This document shows, piece after piece, positions 19,842 through 29,625 of a stretch of 64,000 nt of DNA (the first letter of the stretch is position 1; every line of letters begins with the position of its first letter). The translations under genes and the position numbers were made by a program. This DNA is from Solirubrobacterales bacterium. Lineage in GTDB: Bacteria > Actinomycetota > Thermoleophilia > Solirubrobacterales > Solirubrobacteraceae. Below the pieces are notes generated by a model. The model was not told the origin of the DNA, searched no databases, and worked only from the letters and a program-made list of their open reading frames with translations. The stretch is from the NCBI GenBank assembly GCA_019240115.1, contig JAFAYV010000011.1:62001-126000 (forward strand). Direction: 5' to 3'.

Positions 19842-19847
19842 TACCCT
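19842..19847 (+). promoter_or_regulatory. -10 hexamer TACCCT of recCBD operon
   Basis: It ends 8 nt before ATG 19856 and supports that start over the upstream GTG 19820. Confidence 0.5.
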
Positions 19848-19855
19848 CGGTGGTC

Positions 19856-22800
19856 ATGCTGCACGTCCATCGCGCCGCCCGCGCCGATACCCTCGCCGAC
19901 GCGCTCGGCGCGCTGCTGGGCACGCCCGCGCGGGACCCGTTCTGTCCCGAGGTCGTCGCCGTCCCGACGCGGGGCATGGAGCGCTGGCTGACCCAGCGGA
20001 TGTCCGCCGTGCTCGGCGCCGGCGACGGCCGTGCCGACGGGGTGTGCGCCAACGTCCTGTTTCCCAGCCCGCACCGGTTGCTGGGCGACGCGGTGGCGGT
20101 CGCCTCCGGGATCGACCCCGCCGCCGATCCATGGCTGCCCGAGCGCTCGGTGTGGCCCCTGCTCGACGTCGTCTCCGAGACGCTCGGCGAGCCCTGGCTG
20201 GCCGCGCTCGCGCGCTATCTGGGCGCCGATGGGGATGACGGCGACGACCCGGTGCGGGGCTCGCGGCGGCTGAGCACGCTGCGTCACCTCGCCGGCCTGT
20301 TTGACCGCTACGCGCTGCACCGGCCGGCGATGCTCGAGGCCTGGCGCGAGGGACGCGACGTCGACGACCTCGGGGAGTCGCTGCCGGCGGCCGTCGCGTG
20401 GCAGGCGGAGCTGTGGCGGCGGCTGCGCGCGCGCATCGGGATGGCCGGGCCGGCCGAGCGGCGCGAGCGCGCCCAGGCCCGGCTGCGGGCCGAGCCCGAG
20501 CTGCTGGCCATCGGCGAGCGACTGGCGCTGTTCGGGCTGACCCGCCTGCCCACCGGCCACGTGCGGATGCTCGACGGCCTCGCACACGCGCGAGACGTGC
20601 ACCTGTTCCTCCTGCATCCCTCGCCGGCGCTGTGGCGATCGGTCGCGGAGGTCGCGGGGGCGGGGACCGCGCGGGGTGCAGCGGAGACCGGACGGCGTGC
20701 AGCGGAGACCGGGCGGGGTGCAGCGCAGACCGGGCGGCGTGCAGCGCAGACCGGACGGCGTGCAGCGGAGACCAGGCGGCGTGCCGCCGACCCGAGCGCC
20801 CGCCTGGCGCACGGCCGGCTGCTCGCCTCCTGGGGACGCGACGCGCGAGAGATGCAGGCGGTGCTGGCGAGCGCCGACCCCGTGGACCACCCCCACGAGG
20901 ACCCGCCCGGCCCCCCGACGCTGCTCGGCCGCCTCCAGGCCGACGTGCGCGCCAACCGCGCCTGCCCCGGCTCGCCGTTGCCGGGCCGGCCCGATGCGCG
21001 CGCGCCGCTGGCCGACGACGATTGCAGCGTCGAGCTGCACTCCTGCCACGGGCGCCCGCGTCAGGTCGAGGTCCTGCGCGATGCGATCCTGCACGCCCTG
21101 GCGCGCGATCGGACCCTCGAGCCCCGCGACGTGATCGTCATGTGCCCCGACGTCGAGACGTTCGCCCCGCTCGTCCAGGCGACCTTCGGCGCCGGTGAGC
21201 GCTCGGGCGAGGACGAGCTCGCCGCCGCACAGGATGGCCGGATCGATCTCCGGGTGCGCCTCGCCGACCGCTCGCTGCGCCAGACCAACCCGGTGCTCGG
21301 CGTGATCGCGCAGCTGCTGGCGCTCGTCGGATCACGGTTGACCGCGTCCGAGGTGCTCGACCTCGCCGATCGCGGGCCGGTGCGACGGCGCTTCGGCCTC
21401 GACGACGACGACCTCGTGCGCCTGCAGGAGTGGATCGCGCAGGCCGGCATCCGCTGGGGGCTCGACGCTCCCCATCGCGCGCCCTATCAGCTCGAGAGGA
21501 TCGACAGCGGGACCTGGCGGATGGGGTTGGATCGCCTGCTGCTCGGGGTCGCGATGACCGAGGACGAGCAGCGCCTGTTCGCTGGGGTGCTGCCCCTCGA
21601 CGACGTGGACAGCCGCGCGATCGACCTCGCCGGGCGCTTCGCCGAGCTCGTGGCGCGTCTCGGCGACGCGCTCGATGCCCTCGGGGTTGCCCAGACGCTG
21701 CCGCAGTGGGCGGCCGCGATCGCCCGGGCGGCCGACGCGCTGACCGCCACCGGCCCCCGCGAAAGCTGGCAGCGGGCGGAGCTGCAGCGCGTGCTCGACG
21801 AGCTCATCGAGGAGGCGGGCGCCGGCGAGAGGTCCACCGACCCCAAAGTGGCCCCCGAGGAGGTGCGCGCCTATCTCGGCGACCGGCTCGCCGGGCGTCC
21901 GACGCGCGCCAACTTCCGCACCGGGCATCTCACCGTCTGCACGCTCGTGCCGATGCGGTCGGTGCCGCACCGGGTCGTGTGTCTGCTCGGCCTCGACGAC
22001 GGGGCGTTCCCGCGCCGGGCGCCCCGCGACGGCGACGACCTCATGCTCGGGGACCCGCGGATCGGTGAGCGCGACCCCCGCAGCGAGGATCGCCAGCTCC
22101 TGCTCGACGCGCTGATGGCGGCCACCGAACGGCTGATCGTCACCTACACCGGCAACGACGAGCGGACCAACGCGCCCCGCCCGCCGGCGGTCCCGATCGG
22201 CGAGCTGCTCGACACCGTCGACGCGACGGTGCGCTGCGACGACGGACTCGCGCGCGAGCGGATCATCGTCCGCCACCCGCTGCAGCCGTTCGATCCGCGC
22301 AACTTCGCGCCGGGTGAGCTGATCGCCGGGGCGGCCTGGAGCTTCGATCGCTTCAACCTCCAGGGCGCGCGGGCGCTGATCGGTCCGCGGGCGGCGTCGC
22401 GCCCGTTCCTCGCGCGCGCGCTGCCGTGGCGTCCCGGCCCGGTGATCGAGGTCTCCGACCTCGTCGCCTTCGCCGATCATCCGGTGCGCTTCTTCCTGCG
22501 CCGCCGGCTTGGGGTCAGCCTCCGCGGCGGCGCCGACGAGATCGAGGATCGCCTGACCGTCGAGCTCGATCCGCTCGGGCGCTGGGGCGTGGGCCAGCGG
22601 CTGCTCGAGGCGCTGCTGCGCGGCGTCGACGGCCGCACCGCCTCGCTGGCCGAGATCGCGCGCGGGACGCTGCCGCCCGGCGTGCTCGGCTACCCGGTGA
22701 TCAACGAGCTGTTCGTGACCGTCGAGGAGATCGCCCGCGACGTCGCGCGGGTCACCGGCGAGCGGTCCGCTCCCGAGCCGGTCGACGTGCGGGTGGCGAT

Positions 22801-23398
22801 CGACGACGACCGCCTGCTCAACGGCACGATCGCCGTCCACGGCGACCTGCTGCTGACGACCACCTTCTCGCGCATCGCGGCCAAGCAGCGGCTCGCCTCC
22901 TGGGTGCGACTGCTGGCGCTGACCGCCGCCCGACCCGAGCGCGCGTTCTCGGCGGTCGCGATCGGGCGGGGACGCGGCGGCGACGTCTGCCGCGCGACGA
23001 TCCCGCCGCTCGGCGCCGACGCCGCGCAGCGCCGCGCCACGGCCACCGCGCAGCTCCGGACGCTCGTCGACCTGCACGACCGCGGCCTGCGCGAGCCGCT
23101 GCCGATCTACACGCGGACGTGCGCGGAGTACGCGCGCGCGGCCGCCGCCGGGCAGGATCCCGCGGACGCGGCGCGGCGCGAATGGAAGAGCGGCTTTCGC
23201 TTCGAGCGCGAGGACCGCGACCCCGAGCACCGCCTCGTGCTCAGCGGCGTGCGCGACCTCGACGAGCTGTTGGAGATCGCGCCCGCCCCCGACGAGGCGG
23301 GCGACGGCTGGGCGCCCGAGGAGGCCTCGCGGCTCGGACGCTGCGCGCGGCGGCTGTGGGACGAGCTGCTCGCGCGCGAGGAGATCCGGACGTGGTGA
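19856..23398 (+). CDS. recC: RecBCD complex subunit RecC (exonuclease V gamma)
   Basis: 1180 aa. The start MLHVHRAARADTLADALG and PTRGMERWLTQRM, LFPSPHRLLGD and LFDRYALHRPAMLEAW are standard RecC features of the inactivated helicase domains that recognise Chi. In the middle are HSCHGRPRQVEVLRD and MCPDVETFAPLVQATF; the C-terminal part carries the inactive nuclease-like fold. RecC acts with RecB and RecD in double-strand break resection. A seven-residue tandem repeat (AAETGRR type, nt 20676-20780) interrupts the protein around residues 275-310, just after HLFLLHPSPALWRSVAEV. First gene of recC-recB-recD. Confidence 0.96.
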   Translation: MLHVHRAARADTLADALGALLGTPARDPFCPEVVAVPTRGMERWLTQRMSAVLGAGDGRADGVCANVLFPSPHRLLGDAVAVASGIDPAADPWLPERSVWPLLDVVSETLGEPWLAALARYLGADGDDGDDPVRGSRRLSTLRHLAGLFDRYALHRPAMLEAWREGRDVDDLGESLPAAVAWQAELWRRLRARIGMAGPAERRERAQARLRAEPELLAIGERLALFGLTRLPTGHVRMLDGLAHARDVHLFLLHPSPALWRSVAEVAGAGTARGAAETGRRAAETGRGAAQTGRRAAQTGRRAAETRRRAADPSARLAHGRLLASWGRDAREMQAVLASADPVDHPHEDPPGPPTLLGRLQADVRANRACPGSPLPGRPDARAPLADDDCSVELHSCHGRPRQVEVLRDAILHALARDRTLEPRDVIVMCPDVETFAPLVQATFGAGERSGEDELAAAQDGRIDLRVRLADRSLRQTNPVLGVIAQLLALVGSRLTASEVLDLADRGPVRRRFGLDDDDLVRLQEWIAQAGIRWGLDAPHRAPYQLERIDSGTWRMGLDRLLLGVAMTEDEQRLFAGVLPLDDVDSRAIDLAGRFAELVARLGDALDALGVAQTLPQWAAAIARAADALTATGPRESWQRAELQRVLDELIEEAGAGERSTDPKVAPEEVRAYLGDRLAGRPTRANFRTGHLTVCTLVPMRSVPHRVVCLLGLDDGAFPRRAPRDGDDLMLGDPRIGERDPRSEDRQLLLDALMAATERLIVTYTGNDERTNAPRPPAVPIGELLDTVDATVRCDDGLARERIIVRHPLQPFDPRNFAPGELIAGAAWSFDRFNLQGARALIGPRAASRPFLARALPWRPGPVIEVSDLVAFADHPVRFFLRRRLGVSLRGGADEIEDRLTVELDPLGRWGVGQRLLEALLRGVDGRTASLAEIARGTLPPGVLGYPVINELFVTVEEIARDVARVTGERSAPEPVDVRVAIDDDRLLNGTIAVHGDLLLTTTFSRIAAKQRLASWVRLLALTAARPERAFSAVAIGRGRGGDVCRATIPPLGADAAQRRATATAQLRTLVDLHDRGLREPLPIYTRTCAEYARAAAAGQDPADAARREWKSGFRFEREDRDPEHRLVLSGVRDLDELLEIAPAPDEAGDGWAPEEASRLGRCARRLWDELLAREEIRTW
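20676..20780 (+). repeat. Five 21-bp in-frame tandem repeats inside recC
   Basis: The units start at 20676, 20697, 20718, 20739 and 20760 and encode AAETGRR-like heptads. The insertion keeps frame and lies in a likely surface loop. Confidence 0.95.
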
Positions 23399-23436
23399 GC
23401 GTGTCGGCGGCGCGCGAGGAGCTGCCGACGTGGTGA
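23395..23436 (+). CDS. Mini-ORF 1 in recC/recB junction (VSVSAAREELPTW)
   Basis: 13 codons starting at GTG 23395, which overlaps the recC TGA, and ending in a TGA that overlaps the GTG of mini-ORF 2. It arose from duplication of the recC end and recB start. It is probably translated only as part of a reinitiation relay; the peptide is unlikely to have its own function. Confidence 0.4.
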   Translation: MSVSAAREELPTW

Positions 23437-23474
23437 GCGCGTCGGCGGCGCGCGAGGAGATGCCGACGTGGTGA
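23433..23474 (+). CDS. Mini-ORF 2 in recC/recB junction (VSASAAREEMPTW)
   Basis: 13 codons from GTG 23433 to TGA 23472-23474, which overlaps the recB GTG at 23471. It has the same structure as mini-ORF 1. Confidence 0.4.
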   Translation: MSASAAREEMPTW

Positions 23475-26400
23475 GCGTGTCGGCGGCGCCCGAGCTGGCC
23501 CCGCGCGAGTTCGACCTCGCCGGCCCGCTGCCCACGGGCGTGACCGTGCTCGAGGCCTCGGCCGGCACCGGCAAGACGTACACGATCGCGGGCCTGGCCG
23601 CGCGCTACGTCGCCGACGGGGTGCCCCTGCACGAGCTGCTGCTCGTGACCTTCACCCGGATCGCCACCGGCGAGCTGCGCGAGCGGGTCCGCGACCGTCT
23701 CGTCGAGGTCGAGGCGGCGCTGTGCCGGGCGCAGTCGGGCGATCCGGTCGGCGCGGACCCGGTCGCCCGACTGCTGGCCGCGTGGGACATCCCGCTGCGC
23801 CGGGCGCGGCTGGCAAGCGCGATCGCCGACTTCGACGCGGCGACGATCGCCACCACCCACGGCTTCTGCCAGGAGATGCTCGGCGGCCTCGGGATCGCGG
23901 GCGAGCTCGACCCCGACGTCGCCTTCGTGCAGGACCTCTCCGACCTCGTCGCCGACGTCGTCGACGACCTCTACGTGCGCCGCTTCAGCCCGCCTGGGCG
24001 GGAGGCGGCGTTCGGCCGCCAGGAGGCCGGGCAGATCGCCCGCGCCGCGATCTCGGACCCGTGGGCGGAGATCGTGACCGGCTCGGGCGAGGTGGCCCAG
24101 ATGCGCGGCCGGCTCGCGCTCGCCGCGCGCCAGGAGCTGCACCGGCGCAAGCGCGCGTTGGCGGTGATGACCTACGACGACCTCGTCAGCCGCCTGCGCG
24201 CCGCCCTGACCGGAGCCAACGGCGAGGCGACCACCGCCGCCCTGCGCGCGCGCTATCGCGTCGTCCTCGTCGACGAGTTCCAGGACACCGACCCCGCGCA
24301 GTGGGCGATCCTGCGCCGCGCGTTCGGCGAGGGCGAGACCGCGATGGTGCTGATCGCCGACCCCAAGCAGGCGATCTACGCCTTCCGCGGCGCCGACGTC
24401 TACGCCTATCTCGAGGCGGCGCGCACCGCCGGCGACCGCGCGACGCTGCAGCTCAACCGCCGCTGCGACCAAGGGCTGATCGACGCGCACGACGCGCTGC
24501 TGGCCGGGGTCAAGCTTGGCCACGAGGGGATCGCCTACCGCGAGGTCCGCGCCCCCGAGAGCCACCGCGAATCGCGGCTGCGCGGCGCGCCGGTCGGCGC
24601 TCCGATGCGCATCCGGGTCGCCGGGCGCGACGAGCCTGCGATCTCGCTGACCCAGAACGGCTTCGTGCAGGTCGACAGCGGGCGCGAGTTCGTCGCCCTC
24701 GACCTCGCCGCCGATGTCGTCGCGCTTCTTGACTCGCCGGCGACGATCGACGGCGACCCCATCGCGCCCGAGCACGTCGCGGTCCTCGTGCGCACCAACC
24801 GCCAGGCCGCGATCGTGCGCCAGGCTCTCGGCAACGCCGGGGTGCCCGCGGTCATCAACGGCGCCGGCAGCGTGTTCACGACCGAGATCGCCGCCGAATG
24901 GCTGCGGCTGCTCGAGGCGCTCGAGCGCCCCTCCTCGACGACCCGCGCCCACGCCGCGGCGCTGACCTCGTTCGTCGGCTGGACGGCCGAGCAGGTCGCG
25001 GCGGCGGGCGACGACGAGGACAGCCCGGCCTGGGAGGCGGTCCACCGCGAGCTGCACGACTTCTCGCGGGTGCTGCGGACCCGCGGGGTGGCCTCGCTGC
25101 TGCAGACGATCACGGTCGCGTGCGACCTCGCGCGCAGGGTGCTCGCCGACGCCGACGGCGAGCGCCGGCTCACCGACCTGCGCCACGTCGGCCAGCTGCT
25201 CCACGTCGCCGCCACCGAGGAGCAGCTCGGGCCGACGGCGCTCACCGGCTGGCTGCGCGCCCGGATCGCCGAGGCCGAGTCCGACACCGCCGACGAGGAG
25301 CGCAGCCGCCGCCTGGAGTTCGACGCCCGTGCGGTCCAGGTGCTGACCATCCACCGCAGCAAGGGCCTCGAGTTCCCGATCGTCTACCTGCCCTACCTCT
25401 GGGACATGGGCTGGATCTCCGACGATCGCGAGCCGGTGTTCTTCCACGACCCCGAGCGCGGCGACCGCCGGACGCTCGACGTGGCGCTCGAGGGTCGCGA
25501 CTACCGCGACCATCGCGAACGCTTCATCGCCGAGCAGCGGGGCGAGGACCTGCGGCTGGCCTACGTGGCGCTGACCCGGGCCCGCCACCAGGTCGTCCTG
25601 TGGTGGGCCGGGTCCTACGGCAGCCGCAACTCGCCCCTGGGGCGGCTCCTGTTCGCCCGCGCCGAAAACGGCGACATCGCGCCCGCCGGCACGACGACGC
25701 CCGACGACGCCCGGCTGCTCGCGCGGTTGCGCGGGCTCGTCGAGCGCGCGCCGGGATCGATCGCGGTGCAGCCGGCGCGGCTCGCCCTCCCGGCGCACTT
25801 CAGCGCCGCGGCGGCGGCGTCCTCAGAGCTCGTCGCCTCGGCGTTCACGCGCGATCTGGACCTGCGCTGGCGGCGGACCTCGTTCACCGACATCACCGCC
25901 GCCGCCCACGACGCGTGGGTGGCCTCCGAGCCCGAGGAGCCGCTCGTCGCCGACGAGCCGCCAGCCGATCTCCCGGGCGCGCCCAGCGGAGCCACCGGGC
26001 TCGCGCCGCAGCTGGCGCTCCCGTCGCCGCTCGGCGAGCTGCCCGTCGGTGCGGAGGTGGGGACGTTCGTGCATCGGGTGCTCGAGGCGACCGACTTCGC
26101 GGCTGCCGACCTCGACGCCGAGCTGGCCGCGCGGGTCGACGAGGTCCGGCGCCGGCGCCCGATCGAGATCGGCGATCCGGCTCTCGTCGCCGCCGGCCTG
26201 CGGACGGCGATCGAGACGCCGCTCGGGCCGGTGCTCGGCGGCGCGCGCCTGCGCGACGTCGCCCGCGCCGACCGCCTGGACGAGCTCGGCTTCGAGCTGC
26301 CGCTCGCCGGCGGCGATCGCCCGCGGGACTGGCTGACGCTCGAGCGGGTCGCCGACGTCCTGCGCGAGCGGCTGGACCGGCGCGATCCGCTCGCCGCCTA

Positions 26401-26842
26401 CGCGCGCCGGCTCGCCGACCCGAGCCTGCGCCACAGCGTGCGCGGCTATCTGACCGGCAGCCTCGACCTCGTCGTCCGCCGACGCGACGACGATGCCGAC
26501 CGCTTCGCCGTGCTCGACTACAAGACCAACTGGCTCGGCGAAGCCGACGAGCCGCTGACCGCCTATCACTACCGTCCGCACGCGATCGCCGCCGAGATGA
26601 GCCGCCATCACTACCTGCTGCAGGCGCTGCTCTACCTGGTGGCGCTGCACCGCTTCCTGCGCTGGCGGGTTCCCGGGTATCGCTCCGATCGCCACCTGGC
26701 TGGCGTCGTGTACCTGTTCGTGCGCGGCATGACGGGTCCCGACGGCGGCCTCGGCGACCCGAGCGGCGTGTTCGGCTGGTGCCCGCCGCCCGGGTTCGTC
26801 GACGCGCTGAGCGACGCGCTGGACCACGGGGGCGGGCAGTGA
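23471..26842 (+). CDS. recB: RecBCD complex helicase-nuclease subunit RecB
   Basis: 1123 aa. UvrD-type helicase: Walker A EASAGTGKTYTIAGL near the N-terminus, TTHGFCQEML, Walker B VVLVDEFQDTDPAQW, ADPKQAIYAFRGADVYAY and the C-terminal helicase motifs LTIHRSKGLEFPIVYLP and LAYVALTRARHQ. The C-terminal nuclease begins at GTFVHRVLEATDF and has the catalytic FAVLDYKTNWLG. It drives 3'-5' unwinding and end degradation. GTG 23471 overlaps the TGA of a 13-codon mini-ORF; the adjacent GTG 23468 is an alternative. The TGA overlaps recD (GTGA). Confidence 0.97.
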   Translation: MSVSAAPELAPREFDLAGPLPTGVTVLEASAGTGKTYTIAGLAARYVADGVPLHELLLVTFTRIATGELRERVRDRLVEVEAALCRAQSGDPVGADPVARLLAAWDIPLRRARLASAIADFDAATIATTHGFCQEMLGGLGIAGELDPDVAFVQDLSDLVADVVDDLYVRRFSPPGREAAFGRQEAGQIARAAISDPWAEIVTGSGEVAQMRGRLALAARQELHRRKRALAVMTYDDLVSRLRAALTGANGEATTAALRARYRVVLVDEFQDTDPAQWAILRRAFGEGETAMVLIADPKQAIYAFRGADVYAYLEAARTAGDRATLQLNRRCDQGLIDAHDALLAGVKLGHEGIAYREVRAPESHRESRLRGAPVGAPMRIRVAGRDEPAISLTQNGFVQVDSGREFVALDLAADVVALLDSPATIDGDPIAPEHVAVLVRTNRQAAIVRQALGNAGVPAVINGAGSVFTTEIAAEWLRLLEALERPSSTTRAHAAALTSFVGWTAEQVAAAGDDEDSPAWEAVHRELHDFSRVLRTRGVASLLQTITVACDLARRVLADADGERRLTDLRHVGQLLHVAATEEQLGPTALTGWLRARIAEAESDTADEERSRRLEFDARAVQVLTIHRSKGLEFPIVYLPYLWDMGWISDDREPVFFHDPERGDRRTLDVALEGRDYRDHRERFIAEQRGEDLRLAYVALTRARHQVVLWWAGSYGSRNSPLGRLLFARAENGDIAPAGTTTPDDARLLARLRGLVERAPGSIAVQPARLALPAHFSAAAAASSELVASAFTRDLDLRWRRTSFTDITAAAHDAWVASEPEEPLVADEPPADLPGAPSGATGLAPQLALPSPLGELPVGAEVGTFVHRVLEATDFAAADLDAELAARVDEVRRRRPIEIGDPALVAAGLRTAIETPLGPVLGGARLRDVARADRLDELGFELPLAGGDRPRDWLTLERVADVLRERLDRRDPLAAYARRLADPSLRHSVRGYLTGSLDLVVRRRDDDADRFAVLDYKTNWLGEADEPLTAYHYRPHAIAAEMSRHHYLLQALLYLVALHRFLRWRVPGYRSDRHLAGVVYLFVRGMTGPDGGLGDPSGVFGWCPPPGFVDALSDALDHGGGQ

Positions 26843-28665
26843 GCGCCGTGCGGGCGGACGTCGACCCCGACGCGGTCCGGCTCGCCGCGCACGCCTCGGG
26901 CCCGCTGCGCGCGTTCAACCACGCCGGGGTGCTCGCCGCCTCCGACGTCCACGTCGCCCGGCGCCTCGGCCACCTGGCCGGCGAGGACGACGAGCTCGTG
27001 CTGCTCGCGGTCGCGCTCGCCGTGCGCGCGCCGCGGCTCGGCCACGTGCACGTCGACCTGGCGAAGATCCGCGACACCGCCGCGGTCGACGCCGAGGAGC
27101 CGGTCGACCTCGAGGCGCTCCCCTGGCCCGACGCCGGCGATTGGATCGCGCGCGTCGCGGCCAGCGACCTCGTCGCCGCCGACGACGGTGCGCAGGGCCG
27201 GCCGCTGCGGCTCCTCGGCGGCTGGCTGTACCTCGACCGCTACTGGGCCGAGGAGGTGCACGTCGGCCGCGCGCTGTCGGCGATGGGCGGTGCGCCGGCA
27301 GCGGGCGTGGACGAGACGGTGCTGGCCGACGGCGTCGCGCGGCTGTTCGCAGGCGACGCCGACGGTCGCCAGGCGGCGGCCGCGAGCGCGGCGATCCGTC
27401 GCCGGCTCGCGGTGGTGGCCGGCGGCCCGGGCACCGGGAAGACGACGACGGTGGCGCGGATCGTGGCCCTGGCGCTCGAGCAGGCGCACGCGGCGGGCCG
27501 CCGCAGTCCCCTCCTGGCCCTGGCCGCGCCCACCGGCAAGGCGGCCGCGCGGCTCGCCGAGGCGGTGCACGACGAGGCGGCCCGGATGCCCGTGTCCAAG
27601 GAGGTCCGCGGGGAGCTCGAAGCCCTGACCGCGACGACGCTGCACCGCCTGCTCGGCTGGCGGCCGGGCAGCCACAGCCGCTTTCGCCACTCCGGCGACC
27701 AGCGCCTCCCCCACGACCTCATCATCATCGACGAGACCTCGATGGTCTCGCTGTCGCTGATGGCGCGCGTGATCGAGGCGCTGCGCGCCGATGCGCGCCT
27801 CGTGCTCGTCGGCGACGCCGGACAGCTGGCCTCGATCGAGGCCGGCGCGGTGCTCGGCGACATCGTCGGCGCCCGGACCGCTCCCGCGCTGCGCGAGGGG
27901 ATCGTGGTGCTCGAGCGCGGCCACCGCTTCGGCGGCGGGATCGCCGCGGTGGCGGGAGCGATCCGCCGTGGCGACGTCGACGCCGCGCTCGCCCTGCTCC
28001 GCGATCCGCCGCCCGACGTCACCTGGATCCCCGCCGATCCCGCGCGCGAGATCGCGCCTGCGGCGATCGGCGAGCCCGCACTGGCCGCCGCCCGCGACGT
28101 CGTGCGGGCCGCCCGCGAGGGGCGGGCCAGCGACGCGCTGCGTGCGCTGGGCACCTTCCGGATCCTGTGCGCTCACCGCCGCGGCCCCCACGGGGTGGCG
28201 GGCTGGACCGAGCGGCTCGAGCGCTGGCTCGCCGACGAGCTCCCGGGCCTCGCCGTGCAGGACCGCTGGTACGTCGGGCGGCCGCTCCTGGTGACCGAGA
28301 ACGACCACGAGCTGCGCCTCTCCAACGGCGACTCGGGCGTCGTCGTGGCCACGCCCGACGGGCGGACGGTAGCCGCCTTCGCGCGGGGCGAGCAGACCGT
28401 CGCCTACAGCCCCAGCCGGCTCGGCGCGGTCCAGACCGTCTACGCGATGACGATCCATAAGAGCCAGGGCTCGCAGTTCGACGCCGCCGCGGTCATCCTC
28501 CCCGAGCCCGGCTCGCGGATCCTCACCCGCGAGCTGCTCTACACCGCGGCCACCCGCGCTGCGCAGCGGCTGATCCTGTGCGGCACCGAGGACGCGATCG
28601 TCGCTGCCATCCGGCGGCCGATCGCGCGCGCCTCGGGGCTCGGCGCCCGTCTCGCCTCCGCTTAG
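26839..28665 (+). CDS. recD: RecBCD complex helicase subunit RecD
   Basis: 608 aa SF1B 5'-3' helicase: N-terminal domain, then Walker A VAGGPGTGKTTTVARI (about residue 195), AAPTGKAAARL, Walker B IIIDETSMVSL, LVGDAGQLASIEAGAVL, and the C-terminal AMTIHKSQGSQFDAA with TAATRAAQRL. The GTG start at 26839 overlaps the recB TGA by 4 bp. The gene ends at TAG 28663-28665, overlapping by three bases the last codon of a minus-strand alcohol dehydrogenase pseudogene. The three subunits come from one tightly coupled transcript. Confidence 0.96.
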   Translation: MSAVRADVDPDAVRLAAHASGPLRAFNHAGVLAASDVHVARRLGHLAGEDDELVLLAVALAVRAPRLGHVHVDLAKIRDTAAVDAEEPVDLEALPWPDAGDWIARVAASDLVAADDGAQGRPLRLLGGWLYLDRYWAEEVHVGRALSAMGGAPAAGVDETVLADGVARLFAGDADGRQAAAASAAIRRRLAVVAGGPGTGKTTTVARIVALALEQAHAAGRRSPLLALAAPTGKAAARLAEAVHDEAARMPVSKEVRGELEALTATTLHRLLGWRPGSHSRFRHSGDQRLPHDLIIIDETSMVSLSLMARVIEALRADARLVLVGDAGQLASIEAGAVLGDIVGARTAPALREGIVVLERGHRFGGGIAAVAGAIRRGDVDAALALLRDPPPDVTWIPADPAREIAPAAIGEPALAAARDVVRAAREGRASDALRALGTFRILCAHRRGPHGVAGWTERLERWLADELPGLAVQDRWYVGRPLLVTENDHELRLSNGDSGVVVATPDGRTVAAFARGEQTVAYSPSRLGAVQTVYAMTIHKSQGSQFDAAAVILPEPGSRILTRELLYTAATRAAQRLILCGTEDAIVAAIRRPIARASGLGARLASA

Positions 28666-29625
28666 GGGGGCGTCGCCTCCGCCCACCCGTCGGACGCGTC
28701 GGCCTCGGTCCGCGCGACGACGACCTTGCCGACGACGTGGCCGTCTTCGACGAGCGCGTGGGCCTCGCGCAGCCGCGCCGCGTCGAGCGGCGTCAGCACC
28801 GTCGTCGCGGTCGTGCGGATCGATCCCGCGTCGACGAGCTCGGCGACCCTGGTCAGCAGCCGGTGCTGCTCGAGCTGGGCCTCGCCGCCGGCCGTGGGCC
28901 GGGCGAACATGGACTCCCAGTGCAGGCTCAGGCTCTTGGGCTTCATCGCGAGCCCGTCGAGGCTCTCGGGATCGTCGATGGCCACGATCTCCCCGAACGG
29001 GCGCAAGATGTCGACGTAGAGGTCGAGCTGGCCCTCGACTCCGAGCCCGGAGGTGAAGATCCAGTCCACGCCGTCGGGCGCCGCGGCGACGAGCTCGGCG
29101 CGCAGGTCGCCGCGATGGTTGACGGTCGCTGCTGTCGCTGATCGCCGGCCTCGCGGGTCGGGTCCGCGCCGAGCGAGCGGACCCATTCGTCGGTCTCGGG
29201 CCGCGAGCTGGTGGCGATCACCCGCACCTGCGCCAGCAGCGTCTCGGCGAGCTGCAGGATCATCGAGCCGACCCCGCCGGTTGCGCCGGCGACGAACAGG
29301 GTGCCGCGGCGCTCGGTGGTCAGCTTGAGCTTGTCGAACAGTCCCTCCCAGGCGGTGATCGTAATCAGCGGCAGCGCGGCCGCCTGCGCGAAGCTCAGCG
29401 ACACGGGCTTGCGCGGCGCTCGTCGACGGCGCGCAGCTCGGCGCCGGTCCCCGGGCGCTTGACGCTGCCCGCGTAGTAGACCTCGTCGCCGGGCGAGAAC
29501 AGGCTCGCCTCGGCGCCGACCTCGCGGACGACGCCCGCGGCGTCGAACCCGAGCACGCGCACGTCGTCCTCGGGCGGGCTGCCGGTCCGCAGCTTGATGT
29601 CGACGGGGGTCCGGGGGGGCCGATG
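28662..29625 (-). pseudogene. Zinc-type alcohol dehydrogenase-like (MDR) pseudogene
   Basis: Three reading frames must be joined to recover a zinc-type ADH-like MDR protein. The first contains TPVDIKLRTGSPPEDD and PGDEVYYAGSVKRPGT, the second SLSFAQAAALPLITITAWEG and FVAGATGGVGSMILQLAE, the third VNHRGDLRAELVAAAPDGVD to the C-terminus. Frame breaks lie near 29405-29412 and near 29110-29150, the latter with about 30 extra bases. The first 50 or so residues and a start codon are missing. Sequencing error could explain one break but not the missing 5' end. Confidence 0.8.

Larger units (their letters stand above)
23372..23491 (+). repeat. 38-bp tandem repeats duplicating the recC stop/recB start
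   Basis: Full copies at 23395-23432 and 23433-23470, flanked by the matching recC end (23372-23394) and recB start (23471-23491). Each boundary reads GTGGTGA, a start overlapping a stop. The junction therefore holds three consecutive stop-start couplings rather than one. Confidence 0.93.

Noticed and set aside
21332-25798. Minus-strand open frame of about 1490 codons opposite recC-recB
   Set aside because: Composition is the mirror of the GC-biased recC/recB codons, with long Arg/Gly/Ala/Asp runs and no domain. The plus strand encodes clear RecC and RecB.
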